NCBI RefSeq assembly: GCF_000150275.1
Contig: NW_002060952.1
Location: 1,912,260 to 1,976,259, forward strand
DNA from: Trichoplax adhaerens
Taxonomy: Eukaryota > Placozoa > Uniplacotomia > Trichoplacea > Trichoplacidae
Reading direction: 5' to 3'
DNA: 64,000 nucleotides
A model generated the notes under the pieces. That model did not search any database. It was not told where the DNA came from and saw nothing but the letters and a program-made list of their open reading frames with translations. Positions 35,754 to 49,412 of this stretch are shown here, piece by piece. Each line of letters begins with the position of its first letter. The stretch's first letter is position 1. The translations under genes and the position numbers were made by a program.

Positions 35754-38700
35754 AGTTGACTCGAAGAGGGAAGATATAGTTGTCACAAACTTGTAGTATC
35801 AATAATGAAGGTTACTCACTCTACTCAGGACAAAAAAATGATTCACTTAGTTTATTTCAATAATTTATAATGGAAACAGCTGGTGTTCGATATCCCACTG
35901 ATATTTAGAACATAACAAAATCGGCTTCTAAAAACATCAAAAAAGGGTTACTATATATTGGTTTATTGTGTATTATTCGATAAGCATAACGAAATTTTTG
36001 CATGGCCTTTCTTCCGTGAAATGTCAAATCTTAAAATATCGGGGAAAGTTAATTAAGATAGAACATCTATCATTTATGTATACCCCCTTGCACTGTAAAA
36101 GATTTACAGTCGTACAAACAGCTGTTCGGGGTTTTTAATTATGTCGAGGTTATGATATTAAGTTGCATACCATATAATGTAGTACAGCATACTGTAGTCA
36201 GTATGTTAAATAGAACACAGATTACGAAATGTTGTACTATTTGATTAGCTTTTTAACTTTCATAGTCTAACTGAAATATATGAAATCGATCTGTTAAAAA
36301 TGGTAAAAATTATGAATGACGAATTCGACCATTAGACTGGGAAAGATTTTTGAAATATCAATATTATAGTATTTCTGTAGATAAGTATTAATGATAGATA
36401 ATTGACTGTATCGTTCTACCACCTAGATTCTCTTAATATCTTATATTTAAAAAAATCTGTATGTAATAATTTATTAATTACGATAATCTGCATTATTTTT
36501 ATGTTTATGCCATAAATTAAGGATTTTTCAATTGAACTTTAAATTTTACATACGTAAACTACTTCAAGATTATCATATCTTTCATTAGATAATTAATAAA
36601 ATGACAGCTAATTAAGTTAATATTTAAAGAGATAAGGTAAATAACTAGAGTAGCATTAAAACCGAAAATCGGGTTAAAATGTATCAAACTAGGAATACGA
36701 CCATTTGCTACGTTCATATGTACTACAATCAATTTTAGCTGTCATCATCAGATTAATACAACATTGATATATATTTGCAGATTTATAAATTATACTAAAT
36801 ACTCATACCTAATTCAATCGTTATCGATGCCTTTAAAGACTACAGTATATTAATTGTACGATTGTGAGAAATCCATATAAAGGATTGCTTTAATAACAAA
36901 TTAGATGAGCTATTAATTTCTAGTTTATTGGGTAGCACTTAGCTTTACTCATGAACTCATACTATCTTCGAAAAAATCAAAAACAGTTACAGTGAGTCTG
37001 ATACTAAGCGGAACAATAATCCCGTAATGGAAAGTTATCGTAGTAAAATAACTAAGGATATTGAAATATTAGTTTCGGCAAAGTATGCACAATAGTCACG
37101 TATTTACTTATTTTTAAATAACTATTGATACAGAGTTCTCTCGATGATATACTAATAGCATAGGTAGAACTAGCATCTCACGAAGGCTTGATTTAAGCCG
37201 CCAGCATTACTCGGTCTTAATGATGTTTTATGGATTACGTACAAAAACAATAAATAGTAGTGAACGTAGAAACACAAGTTTATTAGAAGTAAAATTAAAG
37301 CTTTAATAACTATCGATTTTATTTCTAATCAGAACGACTAGATTATTTATAGTAGAACCAATTAGACGTATTACATCCCGTGTCAAACGCGAGAGAATAT
37401 TTGAATTTATTATTATATGCAAAGTTTGGTTTTAGTTGTGGCAGTATAGTTCTATACTGACCTGATTTGTTTCATAAAGTAAACGCCAAAATTTATATTT
37501 TTAAAAATATATATTCTATAGCGCTATCAGCTATAGAGATACGACAAGGCTAAAAGCGATATGAACTATATTTATATGTCATAGATGAATCTTTGCTCTC
37601 AGTTAATGGAATAACATTTAATTCACCTTTAGCATTTTTATCTATCGCAATATTTAAGTTTTAATTTCTTTAATATTGCAAATTCCCTATGAGAATATTC
37701 AACTTGTTTATTGCGGTGCCTTTCGATGAAGATTAATAGCTTCCGCACGCAATCCTATCTCATACTTTTTTGTATCATTAATAAATGAAATCTATAGCTA
37801 ACTTTATGGATGCGATTTAACGCTTTGACCCAAAATTTTATTCTAGATAATTCAGATCAGTAAAAGTATAGACGTATATTGAGTACATCCAGTTAATACG
37901 GGGCAAATTCACTTAAATGCATCAATATAACTTAGGAGTTTAGAAACAATTTTAGACTAACCATGTAGGGAATAAACTGTTGGAATTAGTGCTTATCAGA
38001 AATGGGCGACATAGAAGAATTAATTTTATTTTATTGAAACGATTAATTCTAACAGGTGACAAAGCTTTTATCGTTATCAGTTGGAGTGAGTTGCATCAAA
38101 ATTTTTTCGGTTTCTTATTAAACTGACCTGAATTTTGTGGCTGAATCCAATGCGATGCTTAAGCTTCTTTTCACTATTTAGTTTTATCCACATAGATGTT
38201 TACCGGCAAATAATTAACCGCAATTTAGTAATGGAATAAATTAAATTAGTAACAGATATAAAAACATAAGCTAAGGATGATATAGGCGTAAATAACTTCT
38301 GAAATTCGTCAATTTGTAGCCTAGAAGAAGTATTCTATCAAAATGATCGGTGCGAAGGTTTTTATCTCTTACAAACTAACTCGCTATTTCACCTATACGA
38401 CTACTGTACTATTTTTTTTAATAAAGTCGCTAAGCAATATATCAATCTTATAAAAAGTATCCTACTAACTTTCTAACGTCAATTACTTCTTATTATTTCC
38501 GCCTTATTCAGCGTTAGACCAGCATGAAGGAGTACTTAATTCGTAAAGAGATTATGCCAAGTTCACAATGATTTTATAGTCAGATCCTATGACGATACAT
38601 TTATGGTAGAGCTATCATTATAATATGAATGTTAATTCTAGCAACGGTAAATTATCGATTATAGTATTATTTTATTGCATAAAGTCAATCTATTCATGTA

Positions 38701-41700
38701 TTTTGCACAATCATAATTATACAACTTGATTTCATCTAATAGATGAATAGGAAGCTTAATAATAGATTATTTTATCCCTAGGTGGTCGTCTACAAATTAG
38801 CCTACTTATTGATTACTATCACTCGTTTTACTTAATAACAACAAGATGATGACTTATTTCTTGTCAAGCTAAGGCAAACGTCATAACAGCACGTTTGTAA
38901 CGTATGATAAATACATTATGTAATAAAGGTGGAAAGAAATACAATACGACACTTAAATATTGAACGAGCAAAGATAAGCCAACTTATTGACAAATGGTAT
39001 AGTATCTATTGTGTAGGACTATATATGCTAATGGACGATGTCTACCTCAAGATGAAGAACGGGAAGGGATGCAGTAACGGCTATAATAGATTTGTTGGAT
39101 TGAAACAACGAAAATAAAACAAAAAATTTATAAACACGGATGGAAGCTTAATTAATTTTACTATCAAATTAGCATCTACACTTTAAGCTTACAAGATATT
39201 ACTATAACAGACCCTTAATGCTATCGTAACCAATTGTTTCATTATTTGCTAATACGATAATTTAAATAAGATTTTATGATTTAAGCATAATCACAAGCAA
39301 TTTTTGCCAAACATCTGTTCTATTAGGTAGAATAGATTGAAGTTTATAGCAAAGTATATCAATATTTTACGATACTCTTTAAACAGCAACTGAACTAGGT
39401 TAGTTACATATCTAATGACATTAGCAAAATTGCCATGGCGAGATCGCTATTCCATTTTGCCTCAAACTAAGCTTGAATAGGTATGCCGATGTTTCCAAAT
39501 CGAGATATTTCGTTAACAATTTCCTGATTGCCAATAGATGATCTTATTGTCATGTATAAGAGACATAATCTTTGTATAAACCCAATGAGGATAATAAATC
39601 AATTTATACGCAGGAAACGATTTACAAACCGAGTTTACAATGAAACCTAAGCAATGGATCTACAGCTCAGCATCTTATCGGCTGTATACTGTATAGCTGC
39701 AATTCAAACAATTCTGAACATCAGTAGTTCGTCAGAATTTCTCTATTAAAGCATCTCTCTACTCGGATCAATGTTGCAAAATCCGTGCCTCATTAAGTTA
39801 CAACAGAATTTATGCTTTGGCTATGTAAGCATCAATTAGCAATACTTAGAAAAGTTTGCAAGAACACGCCTTTATCTATAGAAATAAATGTAAAAACATG
39901 GCTAATGTTATAATTCAACGATTTCTTAATTATCAAATGACGAAAAAGCTGACTGACGACCACTATTCCAATAGCTGAACCGCTGCAACAGGATAAATTT
40001 TTAACAGACTTTAAATTCAAAGTGTTGCAGTAGAACTAATTTTCAGTAAGAATCAATTTTAAGTTCATCGACAATGCACAGTATTGTACTCCAACATTTT
40101 GGTAGTGATCTACGCGATAAAATTACTCACATCTGAAAATACTATGAATTTAAGCTAATGGTAATAGACTGTTAGTTACCACCTTTAAGAATGATCTACC
40201 CCTCAATATGTTCTTACTTCATCATAATGCTACCTTGAGCTAATTGTAGTTAAATGAAGTTACGTGTCCGGTAATAACAAAATCTCGTTTTATCGATCCA
40301 TGGCTTTTATAGCATACTCTACGTTGTTAGCGCTATGGATGAATTAATTATTAGAATGTCTGAAAGCCTCCAATGCAACGGTATTATCACGACCTATTGC
40401 CTAAGGTGAAATTTAACTAGAATCAACTTCAGAAATAGCCGAAGTATTCTTTGGTCTCAATAAAAATCATTAAGAAGGGTCTACATAATACAGGGCACTG
40501 GCACTATTCAAGTGTTAATAATGTGGCGGTAATTATGATAACGCACTTTCATATCTTGATCAAAGTGCAAAATTAAATATTCTGTAAACCATTAAATCAA
40601 TTTGTAACAAACGTACCGAGCGAAGATAGAAAGGCTTTTTCAATATTCTTTTTTATAAATTTCTATTGAAAAATACCAATCAAGATTGCTAATTAGATCT
40701 ATTATATGCATCTTCATACGGACTAACTGTTCTATCGGATTTGACAGATTATCAATAATCATTTTAGTAATACCCATGATTCCATTGCAATTTATACTGA
40801 AACAGCTTGCACGACCAAAGAAAAGCTTAATGGCCATCTTTTATTTTTGTTATATTAGTATTAATTAACATCTGTGGCCCATACTTTATACGTGAATGCC
40901 ATCATCAAATAATCAAAAATTTAAGCAGAATTTTCTATCAACCCTTGTGGCCTTATCACTGATATACATTAATGAATTCTATTGAAATATTTTTAACAAA
41001 ATTAAGTAAATCCGCCCCTTTCAGACGCTAGTATTCCCTTTGATAGTGAATAAACTCCTCTCATTGTCATATAAAATGATGGATCTCGAAACACATTATT
41101 CAAATTGTGATGCTGATTTCTTTCGGTAAGGAATTACGATGCAATGATGGAGTATCTTTAATGGATATTATGAAGTTAAAATTAATTAAACGGATAAAAG
41201 CAGTATTTTGGCAGACTTAAATTAGAGTAAGAAGTAGCTACTGAGGCGGATGAAAGAAGAATTTATAAGCTTGTTGCAGATGGTTGAAAAGGCTCCAAAG
41301 GCAACGTATATATTACCAAATTATATCATCATACCAAGATAATCTTAAGGATTTTATACTGCAAAATCACTGCACATCCTGATATTACAGCTGTTTATCA
41401 TACTATCTACTGTTTAATACTCCACCTAGCTTTACGTTATATCTAATTATAGTCATCACTCATATCGATCGCTAAGTAGACTTTGAAGAAATTAAGAACT
41501 AGTAAATTGCGATGATTATTGTCATATCAGGGAAGAGCTATCAAGGTTTTGACAGAAAATACTGCATAAAACAAATATCAATCTTTTATTAAATGAAGTT
41601 TTACGGAGTGCAGTGCACGTATTTGATCACCAAGTAGGCTTAATCTAAAGCCAGAAAACATTAACAGCTCAACGCTTAAAAGGTGTCTTCTACTCTAGTT

Positions 41701-42059
41701 AAGAACACTTTACAATCTTACCCAATTCTTTGACTTAAAATGGATTGCTAAACGAAGATATTCCAGAAACCATCAAATTTTTTTGGTGTAGCCTAGCGCT
41801 AATTTATAATCTTTACTTTCCTATTCCCCTATAGATATAACTATCTCCTTTTGCACCACGCTTAAACTACGGTATTTGTTTTATTGAAGTAATCCTTCGA
41901 TTCTAGACCTAGATTTTTTTAATTACTACGATCTCCAATATTATCAGCATTGGTCGACATGATTCGATATAGAGAATATGCCGATATAGGACAACAAGCG
42001 ACGATCCATTAGCTCACTCATGGCCGAGATTGGTCGTAGATCATATTTATTTAAGGATC

Positions 42060-42074
42060 TATATATATATATAT
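42060..42074. repeat. (TA)n microsatellite
   Basis: Fifteen bases of pure alternating T and A in the gene-poor region. No function is evident. Confidence 0.85.
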
Positions 42075-45000
42075 GTTAAAATTTGCCTCAATATTGTCCT
42101 ATTCTATCATCTGTTAAATCCATAATCATATTGTCAAAGATCATTGGCTATATTCATTTAAGTTGGTGCCAAAAGTAATCACAGATCAACATCAACATAT
42201 TGTGGATAAAAGGGCTGATCTAATATTTAAATCTAGATCAAGTGGGTGTCTCTATAATCTATTGTTAATATAGATTAGTACAATGATATACGATAATTAT
42301 TGCAAGAGAGATTATTGCAGTTGCATTCTAGAAATCATTCAGCGATAAATTGGAATTTCATTTATAAGCTATTGTAGAGTTAGATGATTTCTGGCTAATT
42401 CTGAAATAATTCTGTAAGCAATAATTGTACCACAATTAGGTTGAAAAAGAGATTATGATCATCAACATATGATATATAGCAGAAAATTACAAGGCTAATC
42501 AAATATAAGCGATTTCAAATATTGAATTCAATCCTTATATCTTCTATAAGGAATTTTGCAACAGGTTGCAAATGCAATAAATTACGGTAGAAAATTATGT
42601 TAATATCATAATATGAGCATGATAATAGTAGTTATAGAACTCTATCATTCAGAATTAGGTTTTACATTATAGTGACCATTGATGACATTTAATTTGTAAC
42701 CGAATTCTAACAAGAAACGGCGAATTTCCATGTTTCATTGGTGCCAAAGTGCTTATAAATTCATATTGCATAATTTGCCTTATTATGCCTCTTTTGGGTT
42801 GTACCATAAATCTCACAAGTCTATTAACGACAAACTAAATAATTTGTATTCATGCAAATGTTAACACTAATACAGAAATTGCTCTGCCTTCCAATATGAT
42901 GATGTTATCAAACTGAATTTATCAATACTTTATTGGAAAGAGTAAAAGAAACAACTAATAGGATTACCCTTAAAGCAACTAAAGTGATTTTCAAATAAAT
43001 ATTGATGAAACTATTATTTTTGTTAGAGCTGAAATTATCGAATCGATTGGTAATATCTTATTACAATTAAGAGCCCGTAAGATTAAATGTCACTATCGAT
43101 TTATTTTTTATAGTTAAAGTCTAGAATTGTTACTGCATCTTAGACCTATATATCTAAGTTAAGATGATTTAATATCCAATCGGACTGCAAATTAATTTAA
43201 ATTAGCTACTGATTTTAAATTGGTATATACAATTTCGATTTGTAAATAGATGATCAACACTAAGTGCATTGTCTTGACTACTGAATATTAGTAAGATTAA
43301 TACCATACCAAAATGGTATAATAAACTATTTTATCAATAGTACTCAGCATATTGTATTAGTTTTAAACAACATTAACAGGTTGAATGAGAAATAGGTAAG
43401 AAATTAGACTAATTTATTTTTCCTACTTCTTCAATAGATATTCCAGCAACGTATTTCAGATTAACTGGCTTAAAAGTTAGAGAAAACCTTACGTAATCCA
43501 TAATTGTAATGTTTTCATATAAATAAATCCAGTTAAACTTACGCTAATAAAATTTAACGAAGTTATTTTATCTGTTAAGTTATACATATCAATAAAATGG
43601 TATGCGGCTTATCTAAATATAGAACATTTTAATAGCCATATGTTTTCTGTAAAAATGCGCAAGTCATTAGGCAATCAGCAGATTGAGCATTGATATCCAA
43701 TTTTCTCAAATTATTAACATCTTTGAGGATAAGGCACTTCCAATTAACGAATATTCAAGTTCTGATATATACTTAATTTGATATTTTATCTGACTAAGAA
43801 ATTAAAAATCGATACAAGAACATCCATCCTTTTCACCTATTATCAACAGGTAAGCCATGATGTAGCTTTATGTCAAGCCGCTAAATATACTTAAAAGGAA
43901 ATGAATGCTGCAAATTTCTTACTTTCTTCATAATCATAATATCCTTTAAAAAGGAATAATGGAAACTGAGCACTAACATGCCCATGTTCTATGCCTGGCA
44001 TATATATCAATCTAGCTAGTCCAATAGAAGATTATTTCATCATTTGGATCCTTTACAATTTATGTCATTTTAGCTAATTGTAGGAAGTAATAGCGCGGTC
44101 GTAACATATTCAATTGCATTAATATTCATTATCACTTGATTTTTTTACTCTCTCATTGAAAAGAGCTGACGAAAAAATGATTTTTAAGATATTTAAATCA
44201 AAAATTGTAATGAATTCAGCTAATTGTAGTAGCACCGTAGCTGGCTAATAGGATAAGACGGCGCACTTGTACTGTTTCTAGTATAAGACTGGGATTCTCC
44301 AGTTAAGGCCGTATCTGATAGCCAAGCATAGGATTATGTAGGCTGTCTTTAGTTCAAGAGTTAAAGTATAATTATCCAGTTTATCGTATTCGCTTTCAAC
44401 TGTTCTTATAAGGAGAAGAAATTGGAAATCTTTTCCGATAGACGGACGTATCAATAGCGTTGTTATTCATAGCTATTTTTTCGGTCTTTATGTTCATGTA
44501 TCACATTAGGGAAAATTACTCAATCCTGTTAATTCAAATTTTGGGTTAAGTAAGTGAATCTACCGTAATAAGAGGAGGCTATTACTCGGTCATTACAAAG
44601 ATTAACTAAGAGTATAAGCGTATAAGCTAGTTTAATCCATAACTTTTGGTATTCAGATAACTAATTCTTTCTCCTTACTCTTTATGTATTTATCAAATAT
44701 TTAAGAAAGGAGCATTAAAATATTAAGATGGATATTTCATCTAGGAGTTCAATTAGCTAAACTATACATTGGTTGTCTAATGATTTTTACAGTAGTTCCA
44801 TGATAATCTACTGATATGCACAGTAGTAGAAAATATGTTAATAACGAAAAATATTAGATATTGCTTTTTCGTCAACTTTATATTATCGTAAAAAGAATTT
44901 CTTAAAATAAATTATAGGATACTTATGCTAAAAATCACGTGCAGTATATAGTGTAGATTGATAAATCTCTTCGTAATTTAGACAACTATTGCGCGGCTGA

Positions 45001-45528
45001 ACACAAAAATTCTAATTCTTATATCCTAATTAATTGAAAGTTGATTAGAAACAATAGTATAGTTGCTACTGAATACTAATATTAAGGTATCGTACTATTT
45101 CTTCATTAAAAATTGAATTACAGTATGAGTATCAGTTAGATGACAAAATGTAATAATTCCACCAACATTAGTTACTGTACTCAAGCATTAAGGAATCTTA
45201 GAATTTTCTGACATTAAAGGTTTATAAATTAGTATTATAAATTAAAGCTAGCGTTATGACACGATGCATCAGTATATTTGAAACTTTAAGAATTTTTAAT
45301 GCTGTTCATGTAAAGTATTGGATGTTAAAACATGCGAATACGTTGAAGACTTATCGGTTATGAAAATTAACACAGGGTTAACAGCGATATATTTAATTTC
45401 AAAATGGACTCTTAGAAATGGCAAAATCAAGCATTATTCACTTAAGATTTAATATAAATAACTTCACTATCTATTACCGGCTTACTCATCTGTTTAATTT
45501 TTTATGTTGTATGGGAAATTTCAATAGA

Positions 45529-48500
45529 ATGAGTCAATCTAGTGACCATGACAGTAACAAAACAGCAAGCGATGAAAGTAGCACAGATGCGCATCCAAAT
45601 TCTCAAAAAGTACCGATACTTTCGCACCAGGACGAAGTTGACCAAGATAATCCTGAACCAAGGAACCGTTTTGACTTAGACTTTAGGTGGCGCCCAAGTA
45701 TAGAACATGATGAAAACTTTCCCTTCAGTGCTAGCTTTCATGGAATTGAACATATTTATGAAGGAAGATATGGAACTAGAAAAATTCTGTGGATTCTCTT
45801 AGTGGCAGCAACGATGATTGCTTGTTTTGTCTTTATTTTCATCCAAGTAAGGTTTTACATATATGTTAGCTACAATTACAGTGATAAGGCTTGTCTGACA
45901 GATTTAAATAGAAAAAAAGGAGTCATTTTCATAACTAAAATAATCAAGTCACAGTACCAAAGTGTTGTTTACACTTTAAGGCATCATTCCAATATTTATA
46001 GATTTAGCAGTAAAGCCTACAATATATTCCGCAATGATTATCTACAAGCCCAAATCATCGTAAAAATTGCACTTAAATTGATCCCAAGTATAAAATTCTT
46101 AATTTTTAGCATCATAGGATAGTCTTAAACAAAAATTAACTTAAATTAAGTATTAAATATATAAATTTAAAGCAATTTATAGTATTAATGTCGACTACTA
46201 AATCAATTACTATGGTCTACTTCTAGCCGCTACTCCATGATAGCCGTTAAAACTTCATTAACTAGCTTTATAGCCTTACAACTTAGCTATGAGTCTATGG
46301 ATTTACCTGGTTCGTTGTATACTATCTCATTTACGCACCGAACCAATAATACAGTAATAATACATACTCATAAAAGTATCTCTATGTATAAACGAGATAT
46401 TCTAAAGGTGATTTTAAAATTTATCTTAGATTGCTCACTATTCCGCCTTCCATACGACAACAAAGTCAACCTTAGTCTATGAGAAACAGTTGGCATTTCC
46501 AGCAGTAACCATTTGTAATTATAATAGCTTTCGACGCTCTGCTGTAACCGCAAATGATCTAATCCATATGGCTTATCTTGTCAAAGCCTATCGTCTAAAT
46601 CAAGGAGTAGTATCCGATTTTATTGGAGAAAAGGAAAGGCAGAAATTAATCAATTACTGGAAAAAATATGATGCAACTCACGCGAAGAAATTTAATTATC
46701 AATTATTTGTAGAAAGAGTAGGCTACCATGCAAGTCAAATGATTAAATCGTGTCATTTCCGTGGATTGAAATGTGGACCTAAAAATTTTAGCAATGTTCT
46801 GACCAGTTATGGTAATTGTATTACATTTAACGGTCCTAAGCTCGAATCCAATCCGAAGCTGTATCAGAAAAATCCTGGGGCCCATCAAGGACTAGAGTTA
46901 TTAATTAATATCCAAGAATATGAATATACCGGTTCATGGCATTCTGATCGACCAGATATCGGTATTAAATTTGTTATTCATGAAAGACATTACCCGCCTG
47001 ATGTGACCTCGCAAGGTAAAGCTGTTGGCCCTGGTTCTCACGCTTATGCCAGTGTTAAATATAAAACGGTCAGTAAAATGATATTCCCTGTTTCACTTAC
47101 AATAGTAAATGTAAATTTAGTTCAAAATGTCTTTGATTTATTACTTGCTTTTATTTCAAAATTTAACATTACCTTTCAAAATCAAACACATTACTCATCA
47201 ATTTTTGTAGGAGTTCATTGTTCTTGCTATAATAGATAAATTAATTAGCGCGGAGTTCTATAGGTTACGTATTTCCCGGCTTCACTAGATATAAAATTAC
47301 CCCTTTGTACTAAATGTGAAACACAATCTAAAATTTAAATACATTACTCATCGGTAATTCCAATTGCTACTCTATCATATAAAATATTATTTAGTATACC
47401 ATCTTGCTATTTATGTCGCCATGATCAAATAAAGTGTTTATCGTACAATTTGCCCACTATAATTTAGACCAGCTTTTTGATCTCATATAAATGTTCATTA
47501 TTCCTTGATATAGTCTTTGATTCTTTTTCTTCTATACTATATTGCATATAAAATTATTAGATGTATCAATTTCATTCGGTGGATACGAATACCTCTTTCA
47601 ACTAATACTTTGTTTATTACATCACGTTAGTCAATATACAATATAATAAATCGAAATCGTCCCTTTTAATTAATTAGGTAGTGCTCTTATAGCTTTAATC
47701 GTCAAATTTTCAACGATTCTTTCCACTTTATACGAACTGGTTTAACTTTAAAATTTTCTGACTATACAGTTATATTCATTACCTTGTTTGCCTAGACTTC
47801 ATTTCTCCTATCAAATTGTCATATACATAGTTACATGACTTCGATATCGACTTTCAGCTAGCACATTACCACTCTGCTACGTTATATATTATCCATCATT
47901 TAATTTAAAGTAAGATTTATTCTTATAAGAGCTCTGATATTTACTAATATCTTAGATTAGCAACCTACCTTCACCGTACGGTCATTGCGGTAGCAAAAAA
48001 CTAGCCTTCTATAAAAAATATACTTATGCTGGATGCCAAATTAGTTGCAAGACTGAATATGTCCAAAAGAAATGTGGTTGCCGAGCTCCTGACATGCCAG
48101 GTAATTATTTATACAGTTATTACTTTACTTCACTAAATCAGCATACTATCCGTCGCATAATAATACTATAAGACACTATACTATCATTGCCATTAATTAA
48201 GTAAAAGTTGCCGTGTTAAGGGGAAAAGATGTTTATGAATATTACTTCATTAAAGTTATTTCACTTCGACAGGACAAAATATTATTCCAGTTTGCTCACC
48301 ACAAAAGATGATTGAATGCGTTTCGCCTAATTTAGGTAAGATAATCTTTTCAATTTTTAACTAAAAGTAGTTTAAAAAATATCTATAATCGAACTGTGAT
48401 AGCTACTACCGTATAGCATTCAATAGCTGGTATTTCCATCTCATCTTATACTCGTACAGTCTATATGCATGGCCGGTAATGCAATGCTCTAATTGTTATA

Positions 48501-49412
48501 CTTAGCCTTTAAGCATGTATTTTTACTTCTATAACAGAAAAATTGATAACTATTAACGATAAAGTATGTATTTGTCCGATACCGTGCCACATTGTGCATT
48601 TCGATACCACCATCAGCTATGCAAAAATACCCAATCCTCAAATGGCCAAAGATTTAACAGAAAAAATTAACAAGACAGCTTTTCAAATTGAAACGCATGG
48701 TCTTGTTGACCCAGATATTGATCCTACACTTTACATTTCGTAAGTTTAATCCATTTTAAATTAATAATAAAACTAGATATGCTATCTGTAAAAACATTTT
48801 TCATATCTATCTGCCAACAAGCCCCAATCGAAATAACTTTGAATTCGTCGTATCAGGACATCAATTTTAAACCCAGAATTCTTTTTGATACCTTACATCG
48901 CAATTTAGGCAAAATTATATTCTGCTAAATGTCTTCTTCGACGATCTGTATTATGAAAAGACGGTCTCAACTCCAGTTTATACATTTACTTCATTACTAG
49001 GTATGATGTTCGACGCGAACATACATATTTCTAACTTGAATATATAATTTTTGGTTGAAGACGAATGTCAAAGGATTATTTACATACCATACTTGCGCTT
49101 ACATTATTCACTGACAATAGTAATAAAATATTTCATAGCTATCTGAACTTAGTGTATTCTATAGATTATTCATTAATTGCACTATTTTTTTGCTACATAG
49201 GTAATATCGGAGGTCAGTTGGGATTATTTGTAGGTGCTAGTGTTCTTACCCTTGTAGAAATCATTGAGTTTGGATTCTATCGTAGCCGTGGAGCAATCCG
49301 ACGAAGTGATTGGAAGCAAAATTTACGTAAGAGTATTTCTAGAAGTCGAGAAGTGACGGCAACTGAAGAAAAAGAACCACTTTGCAGTGGTAAGATAGAG
49401 ACGAATAAATAG
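45529..49412 (+). CDS. DEG/ENaC/ASIC-family cation channel subunit
   Basis: Trimeric sodium-selective channel subunit of the plasma membrane. Exons: 45529-45846, 46430-47068, 47956-48100, 48273-48335, 48538-48739, 48909-49000, 49201-49412; phases agree and give 556 residues. The N-terminal gating motif His-Gly is at 71-72 in SFHGIEHIYEG, followed by TM1 (about 85-106). After TM1 come QLAFPAVTICNYN (the family's FPAVTxCN box), a large Cys-rich ectodomain with KSCHFRGLKC, PSPYGHC, CQISCKTEYV, CGCRAPDMP and CICPIPC, then TM2 with the selectivity filter GAS (498-500) in GGQLGLFVGAS. The cytoplasmic tail is basic. KSCHFRG and the palm Cys pattern look closer to ASICs than to epithelial ENaC. An ATG at 45418 would add 37 AT-rich residues; the Met at 45529 has the better context. 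Whether it is gated by protons, peptides or is constitutive cannot be told. The donor of exon 2 (GTCAGT) is weak but its phase fits. Confidence 0.93.

Larger units (their letters stand above)
24972..45417. other. About 20 kb without a supported gene
   Basis: Reading both strands I found no exon chain, domain or RNA gene I could support between the first NOX5 exon and the DEG/ENaC gene. Open frames are at most about 67 codons (for example 25819-26022, 33045-33236, 33921-34124, 38929-39117, 39832-40020 and 40640-40868 on both strands) and have chance-like composition. The part nearest 24972-25300 may hold NOX5 5' exons or promoter; one ATG with a good GTAAGT donor lies on the minus strand around 25230-25250. 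A GC-richer spot at 35690-35770 includes an X-box-like motif. Genes made only of very short exons, or non-coding RNAs, could have been missed. Confidence 0.4.

Noticed and set aside
41231-41440. Coding-looking stretch EVATEADERRIYKLVADG followed by a stop and a further open run
   Set aside because: Interrupted by a stop, no family recognised, and no flanking exons. Could be a decayed exon but cannot be supported.
46237-46482. 81-codon frame within the channel gene
   Set aside because: It lies in the intron before exon 2 and in a different frame from the FPAVTICN exon; the true acceptor at 46429 gives a better match.
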